From: Congeria kusceri
Taxonomy: Eukaryota > Mollusca > Bivalvia > Myida > Dreissenidae
Assembly (NCBI GenBank): GCA_027627225.1
Contig: CM051034.1
Location: 1,985,001 to 2,049,000, forward strand
Length of the DNA: 64,000 nt
Reading direction: 5' to 3'
This document shows positions 10,162 through 23,552 of the stretch, in pieces; the stretch's first letter is position 1, and the number at the start of each line of letters is the position of its first letter. The notes below the pieces were generated by a model. The model saw only the letters and a list, made by a program, of their open reading frames with translations. It was not told the origin of the DNA and searched no databases. The translations under genes and the position numbers were made by a program.

Positions 10162-13100
10162 ATTTGAAGTATTTCAGTTGGTACATATTTTGAATAGTGG
10201 AAGGGGCATAAATTTGTTAAAATACAAACCTTTTAAGTGATGCTTTGTATAGTTTATAAATTTTTAGAACAAAAACTTTATAACCACAATGTCTATGTAA
10301 AAAGTGGGCTTATTCTGTCAAAATACAAAACAGAGTTATGGGTAATGTTGACCCTGATACTAGGGTTGATGACAAAGGTTAGTTCCAAGTTTCAAGTGAA
10401 TAACTTATGCAGTTTTGAAGTTACAAAAATTTTGAATAAAAACCTTAACCAAATTCAGACACGGATGCTGACGCCAACGCCAGGGGTAGTAGGAAAGCCA
10501 GGCTTTTTTCTGACCATTTCGGGAAAAAAAAGCACCTTGGTTAAATTGGGAAATTCACGATGTAAAATTTTCAAAATTGGGAAACATTCTTATCGTTAAA
10601 TCATAAGTATAATGATGAAATTTACAGTCTTAAACTAATAAATAAGAATTTAACAGCACTTATAATTTTAATTTAACTCAAAATTGTGATAAATACCTAA
10701 CCATGCTATACAACCATGAGTTTGTAATCATATGCATGTCTCATTTCCTTCAAGTTTGTGTATCTTTCTAAAAATTCATCAACAAATATGACCACCTTCA
10801 CCAAAATAAAATTGTGGAATCTACTCTCTACGTGATTTAGTTTTAATGATGTGTTATTAAACATTGTGTAGTACCTACACTAAATAGGTCGCGAAAATAT
10901 GTGATAACTTAAAAAGAAATCTTTACCTCCTTATATTTAAATCCTTTAATTTACTGACACATCCACTTGTGTAAATAACAAAACATTTGCCTATAATTCG
11001 TATTAAATATCATCATGATGGTGGACAAACAAATCGTTTTCGTTTGTGTTACCCATTTTATTACAAGACTATTAGAGTGTTCTCCACTTGTAAACAATGT
11101 CAACGATCAAATTAGAGGATATCCAAATGTACAGTCAGCATGAAAAAAATCAGCTGTAAAGTATTGAAAAATCACATTTCACTTTCATTTTCGAAAAAAA
11201 TACAGATTTTTTGCATTTGGGAATTTTTGGGTCAGAATCAGCAAAAAGATACTATGCTGCAGTGCCAAATTACACATATAGTTTTCTCTTTAAAAAAAAA
11301 CAACAACACTAGAGACCACGACAGTCCTGTGCCAAAGCGAGAATTTAGTTGTGGACTGTTTTTCCTTGACAACTGTAAGACCATAATCAGTTTTTCCAAA
11401 ATATTACTGTACTTAATAGACTGTCTAAAGTATGGCGGTTTACCCAAAATAACAATTTAAAACTCAATACCGCTATTTCAAATACATTTTCCATCTCAAT
11501 ACTGCTAAAGGCCCCCCTCCCCTAATTATGATACAGATAAATAGCAGCTACTTTGTTCAGGTCATGCAATGATACCGTGATTCAGTATATGTACATTGTT
11601 TTAAAAGAATCTTATATATTATAAAATACATTGTTTTTTCATTGCATTAGTATTATTTGATTGTTTATCTCCAGTGGACGTTATAATTAAGATTTCTCCT
11701 AAAATAGTGTAATTTGCAAGTCATTTTGGAATTTCAAACTGAAGTAGTTCTAATATTGCAACCATTACAACTATTTTGATCAAGACATTGATTGATTGTG
11801 GATTTAATGTTTAGGTCTTGAATGTCTCTGAAGTACAATGTGCATTGAAAGCATTTCAAAAGCACAGTATCATGAGAATGGGCACTTGAACAAGTGGCAA
11901 ACAATTTGTAATATCTGATAAGCAAATCCCACAAAGAGTTATTCAAAACAGTTATCAAAATCATATATTATGTTGATCAGTAATTTACAACGCCAATTAG
12001 GATGGGTATAACCCTTAACCATTCTTTTTAAATATCCTATTGACAATATTTTAACTTAAGAAGTACTTAATGAATGATTTTGTATGACAAAGCTTGTTGT
12101 TACTTTATCATGAACATTTTACACAAAGGAATTCACTGAGGAGGGGATTTGTCAAGCAATTTAAACCTGTTAGTATCTTCTGATGTCTACTGATTGGTTT
12201 CAAACTTCATAATTGTTTGTTGGACCATATAACGTTTTAAAGGCATATTTTTTCTGCTGAAGTTAATCGCATTGTTTTCAACAGAAAGGGTCAAAGTAGC
12301 ACTGCTACTTCGTGCCAAAGAAAAATTAAAGAACAATATGTTAATAGATTTGTTGCTGTGCTTTTGCGAGTTAGCAATTGCTCTACATTTCAATTTAAAA
12401 CCGCAAAGTCAGTCGCAAAAGATTTGACATGATATGCTTCGCAACTAAACTTCTTAATATGTAGTTATACTTAGAAGCGTTTAATTTTATTTTACCTTGT
12501 GCTGATTCCGCTATTGATAACTGAACCATCAAATACAGTCATTTTCAACAAAGTATGTGCATCAAAGCAAGAGTAGAGTACATGGACGAATAATCAACAT
12601 AATTAAGATAGGAGGAGGCATGAGCATACCCAGTCAATACACTTTACGCTGTACTATGAACATTATACAATTTTAAAATAAAGGTCAAATAAAGATGCAT
12701 ACCGTAAATGACCGTATTGACGCCCATGCCCTAATAGACGTGCATGGGGTATTTTTTGGTCCCGAAATATTTTTTGTTGATATATTTTTTCGAACATAAA
12801 CATGACGCAAGTGAATGGGACCACAAAAATTAATTATGAATATTTATGATAAGAACATGTGCGTCTGCAGTGCCACAGCTCATTACGTCGATCATGTTAC
12901 TAATTTAGACCGTACCATTGTGAATTAAGATGTGCGAGTAAGCTCGTCGTGTCAATCGACGATATTTGTTTTAGGTATTCGAATATATTCGAATATTCGT
13001 TTTGTGAATACTACTATATACGGCACTCTGTCCAAATATTTACCTATCCGAAATATGTAGTTGTTTTATCTTGTTTCAGTGGTAAATGAGCAATATAACT

Positions 13101-13609
13101 TAGTGAGTGTTAGGCAAATATAAAGAAACTTAAGATATTGTTAAATGTATTGTTGATTAATTTGTTTATCGTTCCGTACACAAATTTCTCATTACATACA
13201 TTACACGTTGCCTGGGTTTTGTCTAATGACCACGCTAAGTACTTCCAAGCACATGATGGTGGCATTGTTTATTAATCCAGACTGTTCCATAATATACGGA
13301 GTTGATAAAATGGAGAATAATTGACAAGTGACGTATATTAAGATTGACCAGATCATGCTAATTTTGTTAAAGAAATTGATTGGCTGATAATGGATCATTT
13401 TGATTGGTTACTTAGAGATTAATTGTATTTTACTGTAAACAAGTTAACCATATAGATGTCACTTAAGGACAATAAACAACAATGTATGCCTTTCGCAAAC
13501 TTTGAAACCGTTATCACAACATGGCCCAGTTTTGTTCTTCGCGCCGCCTACAAACCGTTAATTTGCGGCCCTTGTCAAGATGTGGCCCCCCCTGCCAATT
13601 ATCAATTGT
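10162..13609. other. Mostly featureless AT-rich DNA
   Basis: No defensible gene. A fragment at 10230-10500 ends in GACGCCAACGCC...GTAG, the terminal motif of the TAACC-type repeats seen at 28260-28310, so it is probably a worn copy. An ACCGTAAATGACCGTATTGACG stretch near 12704 resembles the end of a dispersed element. The remaining sequence shows nothing I can name. Confidence 0.35.
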
Positions 13610-15022
13610 CGTTAATTGGACATGTTTGGCATGTGTTGTAAAAACGTTACACAGCCCCCGTCCACCTGCTTGGAAGGAAATACAAGCCCAGAACAGGATG
13701 TTAATTACGTGTATGTTTATGCTAATTACGCAACTGGAGTTTGGCATGTGTTGTAAAAACGTTACACTGCCCCCATCCACCTGCTTGGAAGGAAATATGA
13801 GCCCGGAACAGGAAGTTAATTACGTGTATGTTTATGCTAATTAAGCAACTGGAGTTTGGCATGTGTTGTAAAAACGTTACACAGCCCCCATCCACCTGCT
13901 TGGAAGGAAATACGAGCCCAGAACAGGATGTTAATTACGAGTATGTTTATGCTAATTACGCAACTGGAGTTTGGCATGTGTTGTAAAAACGTTACACAGC
14001 CCCCATCCACCTGCTTGGAAGGAAATACGAGCCCAGAACAGGAAGTTAATTACGTGTATGTTTATGCTAATTACGCAACTGGAGTTTGGCATGTGTTGTA
14101 AAAACGTTACACAGCCCCCGTCCACCTGCTTGGAAGGAAATACGAGCCCGGATCAGGATGTTAATTACGTGTATGTTTATGCTAATTACGCAATGTTTAT
14201 GCTAATTACGCAACTGGAGTTTGGCATGTGTTGTAAAAACGTTACACAGCCCCCGTCCGCCTGCTTGGAAGGAAATACGAGTCCGGAACAGGAAGTTAAT
14301 TACGTGTATGTTTATGCTAATTACGCAACTGGAGTTTGGCATGTGTTGTAAAAACGTTACACAGCCCCCGTCCACCTGCTTGGAAGGAAATACGAGCCCA
14401 TAACAGGAAGTTAATTACGTGTATGTTTATGCTAATTACGCAACTGGAGTTTGGCATGTGTTGTAAAAACGTAACACAGCCCCCGTCCACCTGCTTGGAA
14501 GGAAATACGAGCCCAGAACAGGATGTTAATTACGTGTATGTTTATGCTAATTACGCAACTGGAGTTTGGCATGTGTTGTAAAAACGTTACACAGCCCCCA
14601 TCCACCTGCTTGGAAGAAAATACGAGCCCGGAACAGGAAGTTAATTACGTGTATGTTTATGCTAATTACGCAACTGGAGTTTGGCATGTGTTGTAAAAAC
14701 GTTACACTGCCCCCATCCACCTGCTTGGAAGGAAATATGAGCCCGGAACAGGATGTTAATTACGTGTATGTTTATGCTAATTACGCAACTGGAGTTGGCA
14801 TGTGTTGTAAAAACGTTACACAGCCCCCATCCACCTGCTTGGAAGGAAATACGAGCCCAGAACAGGAAGTTAATTACGTGTATGTTTATGCTAATACGCA
14901 ACTGGAGTTTGGCATGTGTTGTAAAAACGTTACACTGCCCCCATCCACCTGCTTGGAAGGAAATACGAGTCCGGAACAGGATGTTAATTACGTGTATGTT
15001 TATGCTAATTACGCAACTGTAC
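13610..15022. repeat. 115-bp satellite, 12 copies
   Basis: The anchor GGCATGTGTTGTAAAAACGT recurs at about 13628, 13743, 13858, 13973, 14088, 14223, 14338, 14453, 14568, 14683, 14797 and 14911. The period is 115 bp, except for one 135-bp step caused by a 20-bp internal duplication (ATGTTTATGCTAATTACGCA type) near 14175-14210 and two 114-bp steps. Copies are very similar, indicating recent homogenisation. Long open frames run through it on both strands only because the unit has few stops; 115 is not a multiple of 3, so reading phase rotates through all three frames. I do not call a gene. Confidence 0.95.
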
Positions 15023-15918
15023 TTTGGCTTCATTTATAATGAGATCGTGAAAATATGCCAGTGTATACGCGATATAATGGATCTGCAGTGTATAAAGAAT
15101 TTATCTCGCGAGGCTTGGAGGCGAGCGCTTCCGATGTTCGAGCCAAAAAAGACAAACTTCTCTACATTCAACACTAATCCTAGTATTCTTTTTATACCAT
15201 CATTTTTTCTTCTAAACTATAAAAAAACAAATGTTGTTCAAAGTGTGGAAATCATAAACTAGTAGTACAACTACTTTTACTAGTGTTTAATAAAAAATGA
15301 ACGAATTGTACTAAAGAAGTAATCCCAAGATTCTAGAAATACAAGAAACAAAACTTAGGCTGTTAACAAGTTTTATTGTACATGTTTGTGTTATTACTAC
15401 AAAATATAACTGAAAAGTAACTTTTACAATTAATGGGACGTTTAAAGTCAAAAAAGATACACCTGCATAATGATCCTTACAATTTATGATCTATAAACCA
15501 GTCAATACACAATAAATGACCATAACCTTTCTGCTCGTTTTCAAAAACTCGGAAACAAAGCGCATGTGTGACTGCAAATTAAATCTGATTGTTTTGGAAA
15601 ACATGTTTGCGTATTTTAAATACAATTTATGTAAATTATAATCAAATAACTGACCAGACAATGCTATCGGCAAAAGTAAACATTGCGACTGTATCGTGTA
15701 CGGAATAGAAAATAGAAAATGTACTCCATACATGCGACAAGTATATTTTCACACTGTGGCAATACAGCTAAGTTTATCCCTGGGGCTGTTATTTCGTCAA
15801 TGATAGGAGAAAATAATAAGTCAAGACTTCGTCAAATTTTTTTATGATTATGCAAGTACTTTACAGGACACCTTCAGTCCTAGAAAGGATTGTTCCCCTA
15901 TCAAACAAAGGGAGCTTT
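15023..15918. other. AT-rich DNA without a recognised feature
   Basis: No gene or repeat structure recognised between the satellite and the next transposon. Confidence 0.35.
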
Positions 15919-15920
15919 AA

Positions 15921-16605
15921 GGGCCTGTCATACTGTGGCAAATTTGAGCTTCGATTTCTGTACGAGTTCTAGCGAGTCATAACTCGCCATAAAGTGAATT
16001 GAGTTGGTAGCGGCATTGTTTCAAGATGACATTTGTTCGAGTTCTCTTCAACCTTGACACGACATTGACACGACACAAGTATGATACTCACATTTTATCA
16101 CGAGTTCAGCCGAGATATGCGTACCATATCTTTTCAACAATCAAAGACTTGTCTTCGAGAATGTACGAGTGTGGACGAGTCTGTACGACTTGTGAGGACA
16201 TGAGTATGAGTTTCTGATGACATTTTAAGAGAAACAGAAGAGCAGATGTTCTAGTAAGTCTCTAAAACTTGCAGCAAACTCGTGTTATGTCAGGAATGAT
16301 AATATACGGCAAAACGCTACGACATGGGAAGACATGTCTACGGAAAAATGTGTTCGAGTGTGTTTGAGAGTGCGCGAGATTCCTTCAACTGTACGAAAAT
16401 ACAAAGTTGCTGAGAAGCGGCAAGAATTTTAAACAGTTTAACATTCTGGCCGCTACTTGGCGAGTTCTGGCGACATAAAAAGAGATTAGTAGACATCACG
16501 CAACAAAGAAGGACATGAGTACAACATCTGCACGACAGTAGACGAGTTGTGGCCAGTTACAACTTGCCAGAACTCGTAGCTCAAATTCTCCAAAGTGTCA
16601 CAGGG
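15921..16605. mobile_element. Non-autonomous TIR DNA element, about 685 bp
   Basis: The left end GGGCCTGTCATACTGTGGCA and the reverse complement of the right end GGCCCTGTGACACTTTGGAG continue into matching sequence (AATTTGAGCT, CGAGTTCT, AACTCGCC/AACTGGCC), giving imperfect inverted repeats of about 60 bp. The flanks are TTAA on the left and TTAT on the right, so the duplication may have been TTAA or a TTA triplet; I cannot decide. The interior is rich in CGAGTT/ACGAGT words and encodes nothing. Confidence 0.6.
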
Positions 16606-16614
16606 CCTTATTCA

Positions 16615-17345
16615 GTCTAGAGTTGTTGAGCAAAAACCATTTTTCTATTTTTAGTAACAGTGACCTTAACCCTACCCATCCCATATGCAATCCTAAGCGA
16701 GATCTCAATATAAGGTATCTACATATGAAATTTTGATACAATAGCTCAAATTGTACTCGAGTTACAGAGTGGAAACCACATTTCTATTTATAAGAATGGT
16801 GACCTTGACCTGGAACCCACCCATTTAATAATCCCAAGTTAGGTCTTAATATAAGTTATCTAAATATAAAGTTTCATTGCAATAGTTTAAATCTTCTAGG
16901 GTTATTGAGCGGTAATCGTTTGTTTTATTTATAGTAATGGTGACCTTGACCGATCCATCACAAGAAAGGTCTCGATAAAAGGTATCTACCAATGAAGTTT
17001 CATTACAATATCTCAATTCCTTCTCAAGTTATTGAGCAGAAACTATTTTTCTATATGTAGTTATGGTCACATTGACCCCACCCACCCCAGATGCAATCCC
17101 AAATAAGGTCTTAATATAAGGTATCAATGTATAAAATTTCATTGAAAGAGCTTGATCGTTTGTGAGTTATTGAGCGGAAACACTTTTTCTACTTTTAGTA
17201 ACGGTGACCTTGAACCCACCCACTCCCGATGCATTTCCAAGCGAGGTCTCGATATAAGGTATCTATGTATGAAGTTTCATTTTAATAGCTCAATTTGTTG
17301 TCAAGTTAGACAGCGGAATTCAAAAGTTGACGCCGCCACTACGCC
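16615..17345. repeat. Family A (TGACC-core) array, five to six units
   Basis: Units with GTGACCTTGACC, ATGCAATCCCAAG, AGGTCTCGATATAAGGTATC, TATGAAGTTTCATT and TTGAGCGGAAACC recur about every 120-145 bp. This copy is more decayed than the one at 26975-27885 and has no visible terminal hairpin. Confidence 0.8.
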
Positions 17346-17411
17346 TGCATGCCCAAAACGACATACCCCAATCTAACAATCAAAATTTAAAAACCCATTC
17401 CACCACTGCCA

Positions 17412-17947
17412 GCCCAAAGTCCCCTCCCCCACCTAATGCATGAATGAGACAATGTACCTAAAATCCCTTCCCCCACCTAATGCACGAACGAGACAATGTA
17501 CCTAAATTCCCCTCCCCCACCTAATGCATGAACGAGACAATGTACCTAAAATCCCCTCCCCCACCTAATGCATGAATGAGACAAAGTACCTAAAATCCCC
17601 TCCCCCACCTACTGCATGAACGAGACAAAGTACCTAAAATCCCCTCCCCCACCTAATGCATGAACGAGACAAAGTACCTAAAATCCCCTCCCCCACCTAA
17701 TGCATGAACGAGACATGTACCTAAAATCCCCTCCCCCAGCTAATGCACGAACGAGACAAAGTACCTATAATACCCTCCCCCACCTAATGCACGTACGAGA
17801 CAATGTACCTAAAATACCCTCCCCCACCTAATGCATGAACAAGACAATGTACCTAAAATCCCCTCCCCCACCTAATGCATGAATGAGACAAAGTACCTAA
17901 AATCCCCTCCCCCACCGAATGCATGAATGAGACAATGTACCTAAAAT
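17412..17947. repeat. 44-bp minisatellite, about 12 copies
   Basis: The unit is CCCCTCCCCCACCTAATGCA followed by TGAACGAGACAATGTACCTAAAAT. ACCTAATGCA recurs every 44 bp from about 17430 to 17916. The pyrimidine-rich strand (CCCCTCCCCC) recurs each unit, which would place regularly spaced purine runs on the other strand. No unique spacers, so not CRISPR-like. Confidence 0.92.
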
Positions 17948-20250
17948 CACCAACAAGACAAAGTCTTCTTTTTATGTGCTCCCCAGTTTTAATTAACTTA
18001 TATATATTTGTACAGTCCAGTCAGATCTTTGTATAAAAAAAACTGTCACCATGGGGTAGGCTACATGTCACTATATAACCCAACAATTTTAAGTTTTAAA
18101 ACAGGGTCTCTTGTTACAGCAAAATGTTATATTCCCTGTTCACAAGAGTTCAGCATTAGTTCAAAGCATGTATTTATAACACCCAACAATAAGATTTATA
18201 TACCAAAAAAAAAGGGAATATTACATGGCTTGTATCGCTCAAGTTGATTGTGTGACGCTGAATTCCACAAGCCCATGTCTCCTTATGTTAAAAAAATCCA
18301 CCACAAATATGCTATGAAACAAATAAAACAATAACAAAACAGTTAAAAACCGCGAATTAATACATGTCATATACATCAAGGACATCATTCGCCTCGATTC
18401 AACATCATGTAATGGCGGCGTCATGTCTATAAATAGAACAGGTTGTTTCCCAATGTCGCTCGTAATGTTACAGAAATAGATACTCAACGAAAGCAAAAGT
18501 TGTATGTTTTCCAGCCATTGAATACAGAATTTTATTTCACAGTGTGGAATATGGAAATTCTATCTAGCCTATTGTATTTTATACCGAAAATATACCAGTA
18601 TTTGAGTCAGATTATCTATATGTATATAATAAAGTAAAATATTACAAAACAACCAGATCACAATTGCAGTTGCAAGTTATTTAAACATCTCATGTTAAAA
18701 CTTAATCTATTAACTTAAAACAATGTCACCCTATATCATATGTTGAAATATATTCCTATGAGTTAACTGCAAACAGCCAAAATATATTCAAATGAACACA
18801 TGCAATGTAATTGTTTGGAATTAATATAGCATGGCATCTTTAAATTCCATGGCCATTTAACCTGTATTATAACTTGATTTAGATTGATTCCATAATCTCA
18901 GTGGACTATATGGTACCCTTTCAGGCCTAGATGGCCCTTGTCTGCAATAGTCAAAATTCACGCCAGAACTCTGGGATATGTGCATTATTGTTTACAAAAC
19001 TACCAACTCTACACATTAATCAAATTTAAATATGTACATGCATTTTGGGCGTTCAATCTACATTCTTTGTTAACAATGACCACAGACACTGAACAGCGTT
19101 TGGAAACATATTTGTGTTATCTCGTTTATTTACCAGTCTATTGACAATGACAAGGAATTTAACTATGTATTGTTTAGCATCTTATAGAATGTTGAATGTG
19201 ACGTAACATCGATAATATCTTAACAAACGCCCATACAAGGAAGATATCGTTACATTGATAATGATTGAACAAATACCCTTACAGGGAAGTTATCTTTACC
19301 TCGATAACGATTTAACAAACACCCAATAAAGGAAGTCAACGTGTGTCTATTGGTAAGCTTCACAAGATAGAGATCTAAACATGCAATCTTAACAATTCAT
19401 TTGGCTACATTCCATACCAAGCATTGTTTGACTAAACCTGCCTACCACATGACAGATCTTGCACAATGTGATTTGAAGCATAAGGAAATAAATAGAATAT
19501 CCTTAAGTGGAAATTTCGTGACCTAACACATTTAAATGTACAGCTTATAACACACCTTATTTCTAGGTGTTAAGAAAATGTCTGGTGGTGACTTCCGAGG
19601 TGGTCTGGTACAATATGTATGACTTTCCAATTTGGTATTACTTTCTTGTGATAAAGGTGCTTTTTAAGAAATCCACAAATGTTATTACCAGAAGGAATGA
19701 TAAAAGATCACATGTTTGTAGTTTGGTTAAACTATGTAGACAAATATAGGCTGTTGGATTTTTATAACTTGAAGTCATTGAAGAAACATGTCTATGTTAC
19801 TCTATGTACTGACATGTTTACCCGTCTGATTTCTAACTACAACTCATTATGAAGTTCCCTTCTATCAAAATTAGAACATGCTTGCAGAAAGCAATTGGCA
19901 ATGTTTACAATGTATAATCACACTTACATTGCATGAAGATACATCCAATCTCTGCAAACACATTTCAAGCATCCAGCTTAATTCCATATGTGGTGTTTTG
20001 AGCTTATTTTTACAGAACAATAATTAAAACAGTCGCGGGAGACAGCTATAAGGGCACCTGTCAGCATTATGTATATATCATCCATTATCACCAGTCAATC
20101 AAACAAAGACCATGGTACTGGGTTTATTTGCATTCTAAAGGGTATCCAGCTGGTTAACTGCTCAAATACCAAAACAGGTTCACCCATTACTTATTTGCTA
20201 TTTGTTGCCATCCCTAGAGATAAAGGAAGACTTTATCTGTACCAAGTCCT
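17948..20250. other. AT-rich DNA without a recognised feature
   Basis: No gene, tandem array or element boundary recognised over this 2.3 kb. Only short open frames with no recognisable protein character are present. Confidence 0.35.
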
Positions 20251-21658
20251 TTTTTCAGTGTAGCTGTCTAAGATCACTTCTAACCCAGATTTTCTTGCCA
20301 TAATTATGCAGCGGAAAAATTGAATGCCAATAGAATTGGGCAAATTTTCTAATTCTAGGAATGCAAACTTCAAACAATTGTTTAACGTATACCAATGACT
20401 GTTGCATACTTTTGGGGAATACAGATTTATATAATTGTTTACATAAGCAGTTAAAATGAAGTTATAAACATATCCTCACATATACTCTAGAACTGAGGCT
20501 AATTATGAACGTATTTTCTCATTGTATGCCATAAACAGAATGATATATTCATTCACATAACGAAATAACTATCTTGTTTAGCCTACATTTATATAAGCGT
20601 TACGCTCTATAAATAGCAACTGTGCAATGTTCCCATGCATAAATCTCACTCACAGAGTCGCCGTTCCATGTAGCCATTGATTCTAGCGAGTTCATCGCAT
20701 TCCACAAAAAGTATTCGCATTCTAAAAATAGCGCGTGTAGCTAGCAAAGGCTGTATAGCTGCGTTAATATACTCGTACATGCATCAATCATAGAATTATA
20801 TTACGTTAATTTGATTTAAAATTGTGGTTACGATTTATTAACGATTATTTATAATTGCATCTTTCTATCAACTTCTCCTGTAGATGTTATTTAATCTGTA
20901 AAAAGATGCTACATATCCATAGATGTTACGAAAGAAGATTTGGAATAGGTCGAATTGTTATTCGCGTAGCATGAATACACAATTTGCGATACTAATTATA
21001 CGCAGGAATCCCTGAAATATCATATTTCTACTGATATAATTTAAAATCGTCATAGTCTAATGAATTTTTATGTTTGCATTATCTAACAATAAAGTCTTAA
21101 CATTTCAAAAATCGCTGAATGTTCCCTGACTATTGCTTTTTATTGGGATACACAGGGCACATGTTTATTTGACTTCAAATCGTTATTATATTAGATAACT
21201 AACATGAATGGTATATTACCGGTACTATAAATAACTATATAGACTCTTCTGATACATAATAATTTTCCCGAAATTATTTTCTTACATTGTTAATTTGTTA
21301 AATTGGCTTGACAAATTCAGATAACAATTATGTTAACCTAAATTATTTTGGTTATTCATATATCACTGGTGGAAACATGGAGTTGTATGATTGGTTTATT
21401 CACGGCATAGATATTAATTATAATTCTATTTAATTTTTAAATATATATAAATTTATCTCAAATTAATTTTTGGGTCCAATAAGTTTTCTGATAGTGTCCG
21501 AAAAATCTGGGGTCCTATAAGTCCCCTAATATTGGTGGGGACCAAATCTGAGAAGTCACGTAACCGATCATCTTGGCCGTCTGTTTAGGTAATCGTTAAA
21601 TGACATCTCAATATTAATTTCAATGCCGATTGTCTTTTTTAAAGACATTTCTTGTTTG
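20251..21658 (+). repeat. Left arm of a 1.4-kb inverted repeat pair
   Basis: The sequence from TTTTTCAGTGTAGCTGTCTA to GACATTTCTTGTTTG is found again, reverse-complemented, at 31576-32942. Matching landmarks include TAGCTGTCTAAGATCAC, TTGGGATACACAG, AATCGCTGAATGTTCCCTGA and CGATTGTCTTTTTTAAAGAC. The copies differ by many substitutions and small indels. No coding sequence is visible; the family is probably a non-autonomous transposon or a piece of one. The inner edge carries an imperfect palindrome GTCTTTTTTAAAGAC. Confidence 0.8.
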
Positions 21659-21992
21659 CATTTTTTCACAAACAAGGGGCAGAAACTTTGGTGTTTGTAA
21701 ACCAATCTGGGCAATAAATTAGTTTTAATTTAATTCAGATCTTATGGTCATACATAAGTCGTGCATGTTTAGTCAAGATTAAATGAAAACAGAGAAATGA
21801 AGTCCATTTTGTGGCATTGCTTTTTAACAGAACTTTTGAAGCAAATGAATATCCAATCAAATGTTGTGAAAAATCGGCTTATTTATGATAAATTCCCACT
21901 ACACTAGTAATAAATGAGTAGGTGCAACATCCAAACAATATAGCAGATGCATTGGTAACAATAAGGAATACTTATGGCGAATTCAACTAGGG

Positions 21993-22600
21993 AATAAGGC
22001 CATTCTGTTTAATTACTTTATTAACTGTCCGTGTGCGCGTAAGTTTTAAGCTCCATCAGCCGGAAAAAAACAACATTTTGATAAGAGTTAAAAGCGCTAA
22101 AGAACGAGCATCAAGTCACTCTGATCATTGATATTAACTTTTGCTACCACCACGATTGGGCTTTTTCTTGTTTTAGGATATTTCATATGACATTTTAGTA
22201 GACAAACGACAGTGCCAATAGTATTGGTGTTGTTTAAACCTTTGTTTACAATAGTTGTCGTCCTTTGTTCCATCATTGCCATGGTAAAGTTTTGTCAATA
22301 AAACACATTTTTACAAAGTTTGTCGGAGCTTTCCTACCTTACTGGCGTGGTGGCAGTGGCATTAACGAATCAACCACGCATATTCAAGACTCGAAAATCA
22401 GTATAAACGGCAATAATACCATACATGTTCGGAAATGAACTTTTCTCAGCCTGAGAACGACGAGACGGTTCTTGTCAAGAAGCTTTTTTAGTGTTTAAAC
22501 TTTGCATCTTTCTTTGATATATAAACCACCAAATCAATCAGTATCTCAATGGCTACTCAACGAGCCCCTAAGCAGTGGCGTATCACTCAGAATTAAAGTA
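21993..22600 (+). repeat. Left copy of a direct repeat pair
   Basis: The sequence from AATAAGGCCATTCTGTTTAA to ATCACTCAGAATTAAAGTA recurs in the same orientation at 38718-39276. Landmarks are TTTGATAAGAGTTAAAAGCG, GAGCATCAAGTCA, TTGGTGTTGTTTAA and GGCTACTCAACGAG. Sequence beyond 22600 (ATGAGATCGTTTGAGTCATG...) is not shared. Both copies hold short open frames but no recognisable protein domain. Confidence 0.8.
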
Positions 22601-23550
22601 CTCTATGAGATCGTTTGAGTCATGGCTTCAAAACCTACAAAAAGGCTACAGTACGCTCTCCTTGGACACAACTTGTCTTAGTCAAGGGGTTAGATGGACA
22701 ATATGGCTAGCACAATCCCTATGCATGGTTTCACCAACAATGGAGAGGACGTTCCACAGACTAGTCGACGCATGGCTGCATAGAAAGTTACTCACTTTGA
22801 GTTAATGAAAGACCAAATAGCTAACATTTGCCCTGTGATATCAAGAAAGTCAATAGTGAACAATTCCACAGGATTTAATGACATCTGGCAAGCAATACTT
22901 TCTTCCTTACTGGTGTAGCAGTTAAAGATGGCAAGGAGCCTTGAAAGGACTAATCATAATCACTGCAGGTTTATTTGAACGCAACATACAATGCTGGCAA
23001 AGCGGTGCCACCCGGCACACACATACATACAATGTGAAAAAGTAACAACAAACTAATATTCTGTCGAAATTGAATGGGGGTCATCTTTGAAAAAATGCTC
23101 ATGTGAATTTATGAACTTTGATCTCAGAAAGTACCTCTGCAATTAATGTATTATAATATTGATGAAGTGCCTGATATTGACAATACTTGTATATAATCTA
23201 CACCATTTTGTATTGCAGACATGTAATCTCACATAAAACTTACACCTTTTTGTATTGCATACATGTACTCTTACATAAAACTATTTGTATTTATGTTTTA
23301 TTATGCTAAATTTCTGTTAACTCAACTGTTGAAAAGTTTTGTGTTATATTTCAATAATCCCTTAATTAATAGTCTTTAAACAAGTCAGTAGTATTAAATG
23401 TTTCATATGCTATTTCTGTTATTAAAGTACAAAACTATTCCATTTTCTATTATCAAGAAAATTAGTTTGTTTTTTTCAAAAGAAGTTTGTGTGTTTTTTG
23501 TGAATAAGTAGCAAAGTATTACAATATGAGGTTGACACTTAACAAAATAT
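22601..23550. other. Unassigned sequence
   Basis: The first 200 bp extend an open stretch (22575-22805, 76 codons) of no recognisable family. The rest is AT-rich with nothing identified. Confidence 0.3.
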
Positions 23551-23552
23551 AA

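Noticed and set aside
13521..15262. Long open frames (up to 169 codons, both strands) across the 115-bp array
   Set aside because: They are products of a stop-poor tandem repeat whose period is not a multiple of three. The peptides are just the repeat read in rotating frames, with no domain and no start context.
16213..16240. Hammerhead ribozyme core (CTGATGA ... GAAA)
   Set aside because: The two core boxes are present by chance, but the intervening ten bases form no stem II and no stem III or cleavage site follows. It is also inside a TIR element interior. The CTGATGA near 49873 lacks the GAAA box.
17412..17947. CRISPR-like regular repeat
   Set aside because: Units are contiguous 44-bp copies with no unique spacers, in eukaryotic repeat-rich DNA.
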